This document shows positions 1 to 7,994 of a stretch of 64,000 nucleotides of DNA, one piece after another. Source of the stretch: Anaerotignum neopropionicum (GTDB lineage: Bacteria > Bacillota > Clostridia > Lachnospirales > Anaerotignaceae); NCBI RefSeq assembly GCF_001571775.1, contig NZ_LRVM01000004.1:1-64000 (forward strand), in the 5' to 3' direction. Each line of letters opens with the position of its first letter. The stretch's first letter is position 1. Under the pieces are notes generated by a model that was not told the origin of the DNA, searched no databases, and saw only the letters and a program-made list of their open reading frames with translations. The position numbers were made by a program, and so were the translations under genes.

Positions 1-114
1 ATAGAAGAATACATAAGAAATCAGATACAAGAGGACTTAACGGCAGACCAAATAACGCTAAAAGAATACATTGACCCGTTTACGGGTGAGCAAGTGAGCA
101 CAGGCAAGAAGTAA
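1..114 (+). CDS. IS200/IS605 family transposase, C-terminal end (partial)
   Basis: The window opens inside a reading frame that gives 37 residues and stops at TAA 112-114. The tail contains a KEYIDPFTGE-like motif after a short amphipathic helix, which matches the C-terminus of Clostridia IS200-type Y1 transposases (TnpA), the enzymes that cut and join single-stranded element ends. The catalytic tyrosine and HUH motif lie upstream of the window and cannot be checked. The identification rests on the tail plus the hairpin-rich sequence after it. Confidence 0.6.
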   Translation: MEEYIRNQIQEDLTADQITLKEYIDPFTGEQVSTGKK

Positions 115-260
115 ACTGCTTTAGCAGCAGCCAGAGAATAAGAAACGGTTGGCAAACCGTTCAATGCATCTTTAGATGCAAGTTGGTAAAAGCCCCTTCT
201 AGGGGCAGAGCAAACCACCAGCTGAGCTGGTTGTGATGATTACTTTGGTTTTAAAAAAAA
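115..260 (+). mobile_element. IS200/IS605 right end with subterminal hairpins
   Basis: Directly after the transposase stop lie short palindromes: GCCCCTTCTAGGGGC at 192-206 and AACCACCAGCTGAGCTGGTT at 213-232. Their spacing after the tnpA stop is typical of the right end of IS200/IS605 elements, where such hairpins are recognised by the Y1 transposase. The exact end of the element cannot be fixed. A longer hairpin with a T-run (about 240-292) may be a terminator. Confidence 0.55.
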
Positions 261-338
261 TTAGGTGGTCAAAGTAGGGTGTTTTTTTTGATAATCAGAT
301 TTTATTAATTGTAGGAATAAAAGATGTCCAAGAATAAA

Positions 339-356
339 AATTAAAAATTTTTAATT
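339..356. promoter_or_regulatory. Perfect 18-bp palindrome, candidate TetR operator
   Basis: AATTAAAAATTTTTAATT is a perfect inverted repeat 12 bp upstream of the -35 box of the tetR promoter. TetR-family proteins bind such palindromes, and this is the only clear one in the leader. It is very AT-rich, so chance is a real alternative. Confidence 0.3.
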
Positions 357-368
357 AAGCGAAAATTG

Positions 369-397
369 TTGATTATCTTTTTGCAAGGTGCTATAAT
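369..397 (+). promoter_or_regulatory. Sigma-A type promoter of the tetR/export operon
   Basis: TTGATT (369-374) and TATAAT (392-397) are separated by exactly 17 bp and lie about 75 bp upstream of the chosen tetR start. Confidence 0.6.
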
Positions 398-471
398 ACC
401 AAACAGAAAAGGCATGGTAAAAGGAGATGGTCTTAATTGAGAGAACAAGACTATTGGAAAGGGTGAATGCC

Positions 472-1050
472 ATGAAAGAGGAAAAGGTTGATCGAAGGAT
501 AAAAAGAACAAAAACTATGATGCGAGATGCCCTGATGGATTTAATGGATGAAATGCCTTTTGGCAAAATTACGGCAAAAGATATTACCAGCCGTGCCGAC
601 TTAAACAGGGCGACCTTTTATTTGCATTATAACGATGTATTTGAGCTGTTGGATGAGTTGGAAAACGAAATTGCGGCAGGTTTTTCCCGAATGCTGGAGC
701 AAATTGAAATAAAGCAGGGAGCAGAATGGGAGTATCCTGTTGTTGGGCAGATTTGTGGTTTTATTGCAGAAAATCAAAGGTTGTGCCGCTGTCTTTTGTT
801 AAACCCTAGAAGCGACCGTTTTGCAAGAAAGTTAACAGAGATCATGAAGCGAAAGGGGAAGCAGGTTAAGGAGGATATGGGGAAGGAATTCGATCCTGTA
901 AAGGAGGAGTATATCCACCAATTTATTGCTTGCGGCGCCCTGGGTTTGGTGAAGCAATGGCTTTTAGAGGGATTGCCTATGTCGAAGAAGGAAATGACGG
1001 ATTTTGCAATGCTGTTGATTCGTCCTATTTTTAATAATTTGTTAACATAA
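472..1050 (+). CDS. TetR/AcrR family transcriptional regulator
   Basis: This 192-residue protein has an N-terminal TetR helix-turn-helix (about residues 15-60). It contains the family pattern of an alpha-helix with MRDALMDLM, then FGKITAKDI and a recognition helix ending ATFYLHY. The C-terminal part resembles the TetR_C domain often seen in Firmicutes regulators of export operons. The start at 472 was chosen because GGAAAGG lies 9 bases upstream; an ATG at 427 has its Shine-Dalgarno-like sequence too close. It is the first gene of a cluster encoding a membrane-fusion protein, two permeases and a TolC-like protein, so it probably represses its own operon in response to an exported compound. 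Ligand unknown. Confidence 0.85.
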   Translation: MKEEKVDRRIKRTKTMMRDALMDLMDEMPFGKITAKDITSRADLNRATFYLHYNDVFELLDELENEIAAGFSRMLEQIEIKQGAEWEYPVVGQICGFIAENQRLCRCLLLNPRSDRFARKLTEIMKRKGKQVKEDMGKEFDPVKEEYIHQFIACGALGLVKQWLLEGLPMSKKEMTDFAMLLIRPIFNNLLT

Positions 1051-1086
1051 AAAGATTTTGAATGGTGAAAAGGAGCTTGAAAGAAT

Positions 1087-1986
1087 ATGCTGAACAAAAA
1101 AAAAATTTTACTTGCGTTATTGGTGGCAGGCTGCTGTGCCGTAAGTGGGTGTGGGATAAACAACCCAAATACCGCAGAAGCAGCAGTTGAACCCAATATG
1201 GTTACCGGTACCGTTGAATGTAAAGAGGTTTATATTCGCGCAAAAATCCCCGGCTATTTGATGACAATTCCCGTTACAGAAGGGCAGGAGGTAGCGAAGG
1301 GAGAATTGCTTTTTACCTCTGATCAGAGGGATATTTTGGTGAAGCAAACACAAGCTACAGGTACGTTGAATGCGGCTAAGGCCGTAAAGGAAAAGGCGGA
1401 GGCAAATGTTGCTTTGTTGGAAGAGGAATATGCAAAGTATCAGGAATTATTTGAAATGGAGGCAGTTGCACAGGATACCATGGATAAGCTCACTACACAG
1501 CTGACGGCCGCAAAGCTGGATGTCCAGGCGGCAACCTCTCAGTATGAGGCGGCCCAAGGAGTGGTTGCTGAGGTGAGTTTGAACTTAGGGCAGACGATGC
1601 AATATGCTCCCTGTAACGGCACTGTTACCTTAGTATCCTCCTCTGTGGGAGAATTGGTGGGCAGCGGTACAACCATTATAACCCTGACGGATTATGACGA
1701 CCGTTGGATCAATGCAAACGTAGACGAGTATGAAGTGGGCAAGTTGCAAATTGGGCAAACTGTTCCTTTGACCAGCAAAACCTATCCAGATACGGTTTTC
1801 CATGGGACGATTGTAAATGTAAGCAAAAATCCGGATTTTGCAATTAAAAAATCTACAAACGAGTTGAATGACCAGGACGTTGTTACATATAAAGTGAAAA
1901 TTGCCCTTTCTGGGGAAGACAACATTATGCTTTACCCTGGTATGCTTGTAAGCGTCAACCTGGATGAAGTGGGTGAGGCACAATGA
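1087..1986 (+). CDS. HlyD/RND-type membrane fusion lipoprotein of an efflux system
   Basis: The 299-residue product starts with a lipoprotein signal peptide whose lipobox ends in VSGC, so it should be anchored to the outer face of the membrane. It then shows the membrane-fusion-protein plan: a biotinyl-lipoyl-like half (YIRAKIPGYL, PVTEGQEVAKGELLF), a coiled-coil hairpin (about residues 90-165), the second lipoyl half and a beta-barrel region (DDRWINANVDEYEVGKLQIG). Such adaptors link an inner-membrane exporter to an outer component. It lies 36 bp after tetR and overlaps the next permease gene by 4 bases, indicating translational coupling. Confidence 0.85.
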   Translation: MLNKKKILLALLVAGCCAVSGCGINNPNTAEAAVEPNMVTGTVECKEVYIRAKIPGYLMTIPVTEGQEVAKGELLFTSDQRDILVKQTQATGTLNAAKAVKEKAEANVALLEEEYAKYQELFEMEAVAQDTMDKLTTQLTAAKLDVQAATSQYEAAQGVVAEVSLNLGQTMQYAPCNGTVTLVSSSVGELVGSGTTIITLTDYDDRWINANVDEYEVGKLQIGQTVPLTSKTYPDTVFHGTIVNVSKNPDFAIKKSTNELNDQDVVTYKVKIALSGEDNIMLYPGMLVSVNLDEVGEAQ

Positions 1987-3185
1987 TCCTAACATTTATT
2001 AAGGGTTTTGGCAGAGAAATAAAAACACTTTGGCTTGACAAGCGTATGCTTTTTATGTTTCTTATTGCCCCCCTTGCTTTAAGTATCGTGGTTTGCGCTG
2101 CTTTTAGCGGACATGTTGTAAATAATATTCCTTTGGCAGTGGTGGATCAAAATTCCTCTGCGCAAACAAGGGCCTTAATTGCCGCCTTTGATGAAGCCGA
2201 CCGGTTTAATGTGACCTATGTGGTTACGGAGCAGGATGAGGCCGTTGGACTTATGGAAGAGGGGGAGGTTCTTGGCGTTGTCATAATTCCCCCGGATTAT
2301 ACACGATCCTTACAGCTTGGACAGCAGGCAGAGGTTTTGATCGGTGTTAACAGTGCCAACAATATTATTGGCAATAGTGCTGTGGTGTCCTCCATGCAGG
2401 TGGTAAAAACCATTTCAGCTCAAATTGCCGTAAAAAGCTTTGTGGCGAAAGGAAGCACCGTTGAAGATGCAACGGCAATGGTTATGCCCATATCCACAGT
2501 GCTGCGCCCTTGGTTTAACCCCCAGTTTAGCTATTTGACCTATTTAGGCCTGGGTTTAACGGGTTTGATTTTCCACCAGCTTTTTTTGATGACTGTTGCA
2601 ACGGCGTTTGCAGAGGAAAAAAAAGAGGGTATTCTTTCGGGAAAAATGAAGGCAAAAGAAAGTATAATTCATTTTATCAATAAATATATTTTTTACGGTG
2701 TTACAGGCTATGGGAATATTTTGGTAAACTATTATGCAATTATAACTATTTTTGATTTTCCCATGCGAGGCAACAGGGAGGATGTGGCAATTCTTTGTGG
2801 CTGCTATATTCTTTGTCTGCTTGGCGTGGGCGCATTGCTGGGTACACTTTGTAAAAATACCATTCATTGTATTCAGTGGCTCATGGCAATGACCTATCCC
2901 CTTTTCATTCTTTCAGGCTTTTCATGGCCTCTTACGGAGATGCCGGAGGTATTGGTGAAGGCAGCTCAGTATTTGCCCCCAACGCATTTCCTCGTTCCTG
3001 TGCGAAATATTGTTTTGACGGGCGTGGGATTTGAAACAGAGAGCATTGTTTACAGCAGGGATATGCTTTTGTATCTTGCCGTGGGTGCCTTTATGCTAAG
3101 CTTGATTTCCTTTTTATGGAAGGTTTATAGTGCAAGAAAGAAGGAGAAGCCCAAACTGGTGGAAAAGGAGGTCGTTCAGGCATGA
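1983..3185 (+). CDS. ABC-2 type membrane permease (YhgE/YbhR-like)
   Basis: The 400-residue protein has one N-terminal membrane segment (about 24-44), a long extracytoplasmic domain (about 45-180) containing IPLAVVDQNSS, and then five or six membrane segments in the C-terminal half with the ABC-2 permease sequence around LFILSGFSWPLTEMP. This is the architecture of the permease subunit of ABC-2 exporters such as YbhS/YbhR. It overlaps both neighbours by 4 bases (ATGA). No ATPase gene exists in the operon, so an ATPase must come from elsewhere or the pair works differently. Confidence 0.85.
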   Translation: MILTFIKGFGREIKTLWLDKRMLFMFLIAPLALSIVVCAAFSGHVVNNIPLAVVDQNSSAQTRALIAAFDEADRFNVTYVVTEQDEAVGLMEEGEVLGVVIIPPDYTRSLQLGQQAEVLIGVNSANNIIGNSAVVSSMQVVKTISAQIAVKSFVAKGSTVEDATAMVMPISTVLRPWFNPQFSYLTYLGLGLTGLIFHQLFLMTVATAFAEEKKEGILSGKMKAKESIIHFINKYIFYGVTGYGNILVNYYAIITIFDFPMRGNREDVAILCGCYILCLLGVGALLGTLCKNTIHCIQWLMAMTYPLFILSGFSWPLTEMPEVLVKAAQYLPPTHFLVPVRNIVLTGVGFETESIVYSRDMLLYLAVGAFMLSLISFLWKVYSARKKEKPKLVEKEVVQA

Positions 3186-4387
3186 TCGCAGCGTTTGGTT
3201 TGTTTTTTAGAGAATGGCTTTATCTCTTGAAGCGTCCTCGTACTTTAATCATTATGATATTCATTCCTATATTTGTTACCTGTATTTGTGGAATGAGCTT
3301 TTCCGCCGGAAGCTTTTCTCATCTAAAAATGGGTGTTGTGGATTACAGTTACACCGCAAAAACGAGAGAAGTGGTTGAAGCGTTCCAGCAGTCATCTTAT
3401 TTCGATGTTGTGGGTTATTATGAAAATGAGGAACAAATAGAAAAGGCAATGAAGGATGGGGAAATTGTAGGCTGTATTATTTTCCCCGGGGATTTTACAA
3501 CGAATTTGCAGCAAGGGCGGCAGGCCGAGGTTCTTCTTGGCTCTAGCGCTGTGAATATGGGCTATGGAAGCACCATAAATCTGCGGGGTGCTGAAATTTT
3601 GGGAACCCTTTCTACGCAGACTGCGGTAAAAAGCTTGGTGGCAAAGGGCTACACTGTGGACGATGGGCTGGCAAAAATGAATCCTGTGGGCTTTTATACT
3701 CGTCAGTGGTATAATCCCACCAACAACTTTGGTTATTTTTTGACTTTTGGTTTTGTAATTGCAACTGTGCAGCAGGTTTTAATTTATTTTGCGGCAATTT
3801 CCCTTGCTCGTGAAAAGGAAAGCGGCAAGCTAGGGGAAATTAAAAAAGTAAACCCGATTTTTCAGGTAGTCATAAAAGCTTTGGTGTATTATATCATTTC
3901 CATGGGTACTTGGGCGGTTTGCTGTTGGCTTATAGTAAACAAGTACGGTATCCCTATGAAAGGAAGCTTTGATGTTTGGTTTGGATATAGCAGTCTGTTT
4001 TTTTTATCCGTTATTGCCATGGGGCAGTTATTTTCCGCCATTATGCCAAACCCTGTGTTTGCCACCTCTTTTTCATTGGTATTTACTTCGCCAAGTTTGG
4101 TGCTGAGTGGGTTTACATGGCCGACCATGGCATTCACAAGCTTTTATCAAAAGCTGGCGCAGGTATTTCCCCTAACCCATTTTGTTATTGGCTACCGCAA
4201 TGTGGCTTTTATGGGTATTGGGTTTGATGCAGTTCATGATGAAATGATGATATTAGGCTATATCAGCGGCGGTTGTTTGATACTTAGCTGTGTGATTTGG
4301 CTCATAAAGGTGAAACGAATTGAGAAAAAAGAACAGGCATTGCGGATTTCTGAGGAAGAACCTGATATTCAGGCAGTTGCCCAGTGA
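3182..4387 (+). CDS. ABC-2 type membrane permease, second subunit
   Basis: The 401-residue protein is a paralogue of the preceding gene, with the same layout: one N-terminal membrane helix, an extracytoplasmic domain of about 150 residues beginning LKMGVVDYSYTAKTREVVEAF, then a cluster of C-terminal helices including LVLSGFTWPTMAFTSFYQKLAQVFPLTHF (quoted in part as LSGFTWPTMAF). Two different permease subunits next to each other imply a heterodimeric channel. The gene starts within the stop codon of its neighbour and belongs to the same operon. Confidence 0.85.
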   Translation: MIAAFGLFFREWLYLLKRPRTLIIMIFIPIFVTCICGMSFSAGSFSHLKMGVVDYSYTAKTREVVEAFQQSSYFDVVGYYENEEQIEKAMKDGEIVGCIIFPGDFTTNLQQGRQAEVLLGSSAVNMGYGSTINLRGAEILGTLSTQTAVKSLVAKGYTVDDGLAKMNPVGFYTRQWYNPTNNFGYFLTFGFVIATVQQVLIYFAAISLAREKESGKLGEIKKVNPIFQVVIKALVYYIISMGTWAVCCWLIVNKYGIPMKGSFDVWFGYSSLFFLSVIAMGQLFSAIMPNPVFATSFSLVFTSPSLVLSGFTWPTMAFTSFYQKLAQVFPLTHFVIGYRNVAFMGIGFDAVHDEMMILGYISGGCLILSCVIWLIKVKRIEKKEQALRISEEEPDIQAVAQ

Positions 4388-4410
4388 TTTTTTGGAAGGA
4401 GAGGGTAGAA

Positions 4411-5787
4411 ATGGCAAAATTCAAATATCAAAAAAGTGGGGCTTTACTTTTGGCTGGTGTTCTGACTTTTAGTGTGGCGCTACCGGCATATGCTAAAACA
4501 ACGGACCAAAAGTCTGAGACGATACAGGAAGAAACTGCACAGGAGTCTGTTGTGAAGTCTATGACCTTGGAAGAAATACAAAAGGAAGTATTGAAAAACA
4601 ACCGAATCCAAACCACACTGACGTTGAATTATAAAAAGGTGCTTTCTGGTTTGGATGCCATAAATGATGGTTTGGACGATTTGCAGAATGCCCAGGATAG
4701 TGCTGCCAATGCAAGAAAATCGGCAGGAAGCTCGTCAAGTACCGGAAAGAGCGCATTGGAGGGGGCGGTTACAGGGGATACGCTTTCGGGAAATACTTTG
4801 GGCTATACAGACCAGGCGTTGGTTGGAATCAGCAGTGGCTTGCTTTCTGGGAGTTCGAAGATCGCCAGTGCCATGGAGGATATGACCGATAGCATTGTGG
4901 ATACCCAGCGGAATACCCTGGAGGATCAGCAGCAGGATTTAAATAATACAAAGTTAGACTTGAATAAGACCAAAGAGGATTGGAATAATCAAGCTTTATT
5001 GGTTTCTCAGCTTCTGGTGGAAAAAACCGTGCATGTGAAAGAAGGCATTGAATTGCTTGAGAAAAAACTGGAGTTGATGGAACGTCTTTATTTAATTGAG
5101 GAGAAAAAATCCACTCTGGGTCTTGGTATAAGTACCGATTTGGCACAGGCAAAGCTGGCGATATCTCAAAACAAAAAGGACATTGCGGATGCAAAGAACG
5201 GCCTAATATTATTAAAACGTCAGCTGAATGATTTGATGGGGAAACCCATTGATGATCCGTTGGAGGTTGAAGCGCCTGAATTAACAAGGGTGATTGAATA
5301 TGCGCCGGAATATAGCGATGAGTTGCTCAAAGAAGCCACTGATAAGAACTATCAGCTAAAGACCTTGCGCCGCGATTATCAGCAGGCTGAAAAAAAATCC
5401 AAGGATACTACCCTATATTCTGGGCAAATCAAAATGCATGAGACAGATATGGATATTGCTAAGGTTGCCATGGAAACTCAGAAGATTACCATTGCCAACA
5501 ATTTAAAGAAAAAACTGGATAGTATTGATAAAGCAGCGTCGGCTTATCAGTTGCAAAAGGATACCTATGAAAAGGCAAAAACCCAGTGGGAGCAGCAGCA
5601 AAAATCTGCAAAGCTTGGTTTGATTTCTGCCGTTGAATTACAGGCTTTGGAGCTTCAGTTTCTGCAGATTGAACTGGTAAAATTACAGGCAGCATATGAC
5701 TACGATTTGGCTTGGGAGGAATACCGTCTATTGATGGATGGAACCTCTTTAGACATTTATGATACTTATAAGGAACAGATTGGTTGA
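4411..5787 (+). CDS. TolC-family-like secreted coiled-coil protein
   Basis: The 458-residue product has a cleavable signal peptide (hydrophobic core LLLAGVLTFSVALPAYA) and a mainly alpha-helical body with two long repeated coiled-coil segments: SMTLEEIQKEVLKNN near residue 50, and LGLISAVELQALELQ near 405. These are features of outer-membrane efflux proteins (TolC/OprM). The start at 4411 is preferred to 4384 because GAAGGAGAGGG precedes it. In a single-membrane Firmicute a true outer-membrane channel has no place to sit, so it may instead span the cell wall or act as an extracytoplasmic partner of the fusion protein. A diderm host is the alternative. Last gene of the operon. Confidence 0.7.
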   Translation: MAKFKYQKSGALLLAGVLTFSVALPAYAKTTDQKSETIQEETAQESVVKSMTLEEIQKEVLKNNRIQTTLTLNYKKVLSGLDAINDGLDDLQNAQDSAANARKSAGSSSSTGKSALEGAVTGDTLSGNTLGYTDQALVGISSGLLSGSSKIASAMEDMTDSIVDTQRNTLEDQQQDLNNTKLDLNKTKEDWNNQALLVSQLLVEKTVHVKEGIELLEKKLELMERLYLIEEKKSTLGLGISTDLAQAKLAISQNKKDIADAKNGLILLKRQLNDLMGKPIDDPLEVEAPELTRVIEYAPEYSDELLKEATDKNYQLKTLRRDYQQAEKKSKDTTLYSGQIKMHETDMDIAKVAMETQKITIANNLKKKLDSIDKAASAYQLQKDTYEKAKTQWEQQQKSAKLGLISAVELQALELQFLQIELVKLQAAYDYDLAWEEYRLLMDGTSLDIYDTYKEQIG

Positions 5788-5824
5788 GAAAAACGTATTT
5801 CTATCATAAAAAAGGTTATAAAAA

Positions 5825-5854
5825 ATGGCAAGTACCACGGCGGATACTTGCCAT
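5825..5854. terminator. Bidirectional terminator between export operon and lipA
   Basis: ATGGCAAGTA and TACTTGCCAT form a 10-bp stem with a 10-base loop. There are T-runs on both strands outside the stem, between two convergent genes. Confidence 0.8.
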
Positions 5855-5871
5855 TTTTCTATGCTTGTTTC

Positions 5872-6726
5872 TTATTTTTCAGCTTCCAGTGCTTCGGCAG
5901 CATGATAGGAGCTGCGTACAAAGGGTGCAGATGCAACAAAGGCGAAACCTTTTTCCTTTGCAATTTGACCGTAGTGGTCAAATGCTTCTGGCGTTATGTA
6001 TTCCTGAACGGGGTGGTGTGCAGAAGATGGAGCGAGATACTGACCAATGGTCAAAAATTCGCAGCCAACAGCTCTTAAATCCTCCATTACTTCGTAAACC
6101 TGCGAATCGTTTTCTCCAAGCCCGAGCATAATGCCGGTTTTGGAACGGATATGAGGCGCAAGCAGCTTAATGGATTTTAACACATCCAAGGATCTTTCAT
6201 AAATTGCCTGAGGACGAACCTGATCATACAGCGCTTTTACTGTTTCTATGTTATGGCTGATTACTTCGGGGTTGGCATCAGTAACAATTTTTAAAGCTTC
6301 TTTATTTCCTAGGAAATCGGGAATCAAAACTTCTACGGCGGTATCGGGACATAATTCATGAATGGCTCGTATTGTTGCAGCAAAATGAGCGGCACCGCCG
6401 TCGGGCAAATCATCTCTGGTTACGGAAGTGATTACCACATATTTCAGTCCTAGCTTGAAAACGGCCTCCGCCACTCTGCTTGGTTCGTTGGCATCTATTT
6501 CTTGTGGTTCACGGTTGGTTACGTTACAAAAGCGGCAATTTCTAGTGCAATTCACACCCAATATCATAAAGGTGGCAGTTTTTTTTGTAAAGCATTCAAC
6601 ATAATTGGGGCACATTGCCTCATCGCAAATTGTGTTTAAATGAAGTGCGCTTAGCATTTCACGAACATAGTTTAAATTTGAATTATCTCGAAAGGTTCTT
6701 TTCAACCATTGGGGTTTTTCCAACAT
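5872..6726 (-). CDS. lipA: Lipoyl synthase
   Basis: The 284-residue radical-SAM enzyme inserts two sulfurs into protein-bound octanoyl groups to make lipoyl cofactors. All signatures are visible: the auxiliary cluster motif C-X4-C-X5-C (CDEAMCPNYVEC), the radical-SAM C-X3-C-X2-C motif (CTRNCRFC), and the C-terminal RSSY that ligates the auxiliary cluster. The start was set at the methionine of MLEKPQW, which has a GGAGG 9 bases upstream; the longer frame lacks a ribosome site. It lies 63 bases downstream of lplA on the same strand, so salvage and modification are probably co-expressed. Confidence 0.95.
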   Translation of the reverse strand: MLEKPQWLKRTFRDNSNLNYVREMLSALHLNTICDEAMCPNYVECFTKKTATFMILGVNCTRNCRFCNVTNREPQEIDANEPSRVAEAVFKLGLKYVVITSVTRDDLPDGGAAHFAATIRAIHELCPDTAVEVLIPDFLGNKEALKIVTDANPEVISHNIETVKALYDQVRPQAIYERSLDVLKSIKLLAPHIRSKTGIMLGLGENDSQVYEVMEDLRAVGCEFLTIGQYLAPSSAHHPVQEYITPEAFDHYGQIAKEKGFAFVASAPFVRSSYHAAEALEAEK

Positions 6727-6789
6727 ATTACAATCCTCCACTAAATATACTAACATTTTATACGCTTTTTTGTACTGCCAATGTTCCCA

Positions 6790-7785
6790 TTAGGAAAACA
6801 AAACGGACAAAAATTCCTCGGCTGTAATTCCGCCAAGATAAGGAAGTAAATCTACGGTGTTTAAACAAGCCGACAAGGCATCCTTATCAAAGGCTTTGCC
6901 GGTAAGTGTATTTTCAAATTCTTCTATGGGTTTTATAGAGAGGAAATCCCCGCGAATGGAGCAGGAGTGAATGCTGCCCTCCTTGATTTCCAAATAAACC
7001 TCAATCTTACCCAAGGGCAGCCGTTTTTCGCTGTGGTGGGTAAAGCTGGAATTGGTGCGGTAAGTCCAAAGGGGATTTGCATATTTTTCCACTCGGATTT
7101 TTTCTATCTGTGCAAGCTCCTCCTGGGAAAACGCGTACATCTCCATAGGCATGATTTCAGATAAAGCTTGTATCAAAAGAGCTTTAAATTCCTGGGTTGT
7201 ATATTTTTTAAGAAGGTGTTCACGAATATTGGTTACTCGACTGCGTATGGAAGAAATTCCTTTGCTTTTGATTTTGGATTCATCCACAGTTAATATTTTT
7301 TCCAAAACAGAAATGTCAGTATCAAATAAAAGGGAACAGTGGCTGCAAAGGCAGTTTTTCCCCAAACGCTGTGCCAAGCCGGAAATTTTTTTACCGTCTA
7401 AGAGCATATCATTTCTCCCTTTGATCTCAGCGTGGATCCCCATTTTCTCCAAAGCCATAATCAAAGGCTCTGCCAAGCGGGTTCTTCCAATTTCTTTTGC
7501 GTCGTCCCCATGGGAAAATGGGGTGATTAATGTACAAAGCAAAGTGCCTTGATCGGTGTAAATGGTTCCGCCGCCACTGGCGCGGCGCACGATTTGCACG
7601 TTGTGCTGTTTTGCAAGGGAAAGATCAATTTCGTCTTGCGCAATTTGGTTACTGCCCAGCATAGCACAGCAATCCGTTTGCCATAGCATGAAAACATCTT
7701 GGGTTTGCCCCAAGGCAGTCATACAATACTCTTCGGATGCAAAATGCAAGGCAGCATCAGTAGCTTTTGGCTGAATAAAAATCAT
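6790..7785 (-). CDS. lplA: Lipoate-protein ligase A
   Basis: The 331-residue enzyme activates lipoate or octanoate with ATP and attaches it to lysines of E2 or GcvH proteins. Visible motifs include RRASGGGTIYTD (lipoate-binding RRxSGGGxVYHD-type loop), GRNDMLLDGKKISG and a C-terminal accessory domain (about residues 235-331). The start at 7785 follows AAGGAGG with ideal spacing. Together with lipA it implies one or more lipoylated proteins, for example the glycine cleavage system, elsewhere in the genome. Confidence 0.95.
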   Translation of the reverse strand: MIFIQPKATDAALHFASEEYCMTALGQTQDVFMLWQTDCCAMLGSNQIAQDEIDLSLAKQHNVQIVRRASGGGTIYTDQGTLLCTLITPFSHGDDAKEIGRTRLAEPLIMALEKMGIHAEIKGRNDMLLDGKKISGLAQRLGKNCLCSHCSLLFDTDISVLEKILTVDESKIKSKGISSIRSRVTNIREHLLKKYTTQEFKALLIQALSEIMPMEMYAFSQEELAQIEKIRVEKYANPLWTYRTNSSFTHHSEKRLPLGKIEVYLEIKEGSIHSCSIRGDFLSIKPIEEFENTLTGKAFDKDALSACLNTVDLLPYLGGITAEEFLSVLFS

Positions 7786-7821
7786 ATTAGCCCTCCTTAT
7801 CATTTGTAAAGTTCAGCTTTT

Positions 7822-7850
7822 AGTATACTAAATTTATTAGGAGGTAGCAA
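7822..7850 (-). promoter_or_regulatory. Promoter of lplA-lipA
   Basis: On the minus strand TTGCTA (7845-7850) and TATACT (7822-7827) are 17 bp apart and about 37 bp upstream of the lplA start. Confidence 0.5.
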
Positions 7851-7943
7851 CACAAGAATAAAAAAAGAAGTCGTTATGCTTTGGTAAAATTGTGAAAATT
7901 ATAAAACTGAACAGTAGAAGGAAGTAAAAAGCAATCATTATGA

Positions 7944-7972
7944 TTGTTTATTTTACATTTTTTCGCTATACT
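7944..7972 (+). promoter_or_regulatory. Sigma-A promoter of the sigma-54 activator gene
   Basis: TTGTTT (7944-7949) and TATACT (7967-7972) are separated by 17 bp. This places transcription start near 7979, downstream of the longest possible reading-frame start, and supports the GTG at 7995 as the real start. Confidence 0.55.
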
Positions 7973-7994
7973 AAAACAAGAAGAGGTGAGCGAT

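Noticed and set aside
4829-5287. Minus-strand open frame of 152 codons inside the TolC-like gene
   Set aside because: It lies opposite a well-supported gene, has no family signature and no ribosome site; it is a shadow frame.
7944-7994. Upstream extension of the sigma-54 activator
   Set aside because: It overlaps the -35 and -10 boxes and lacks a ribosome site, so translation from there is unlikely.
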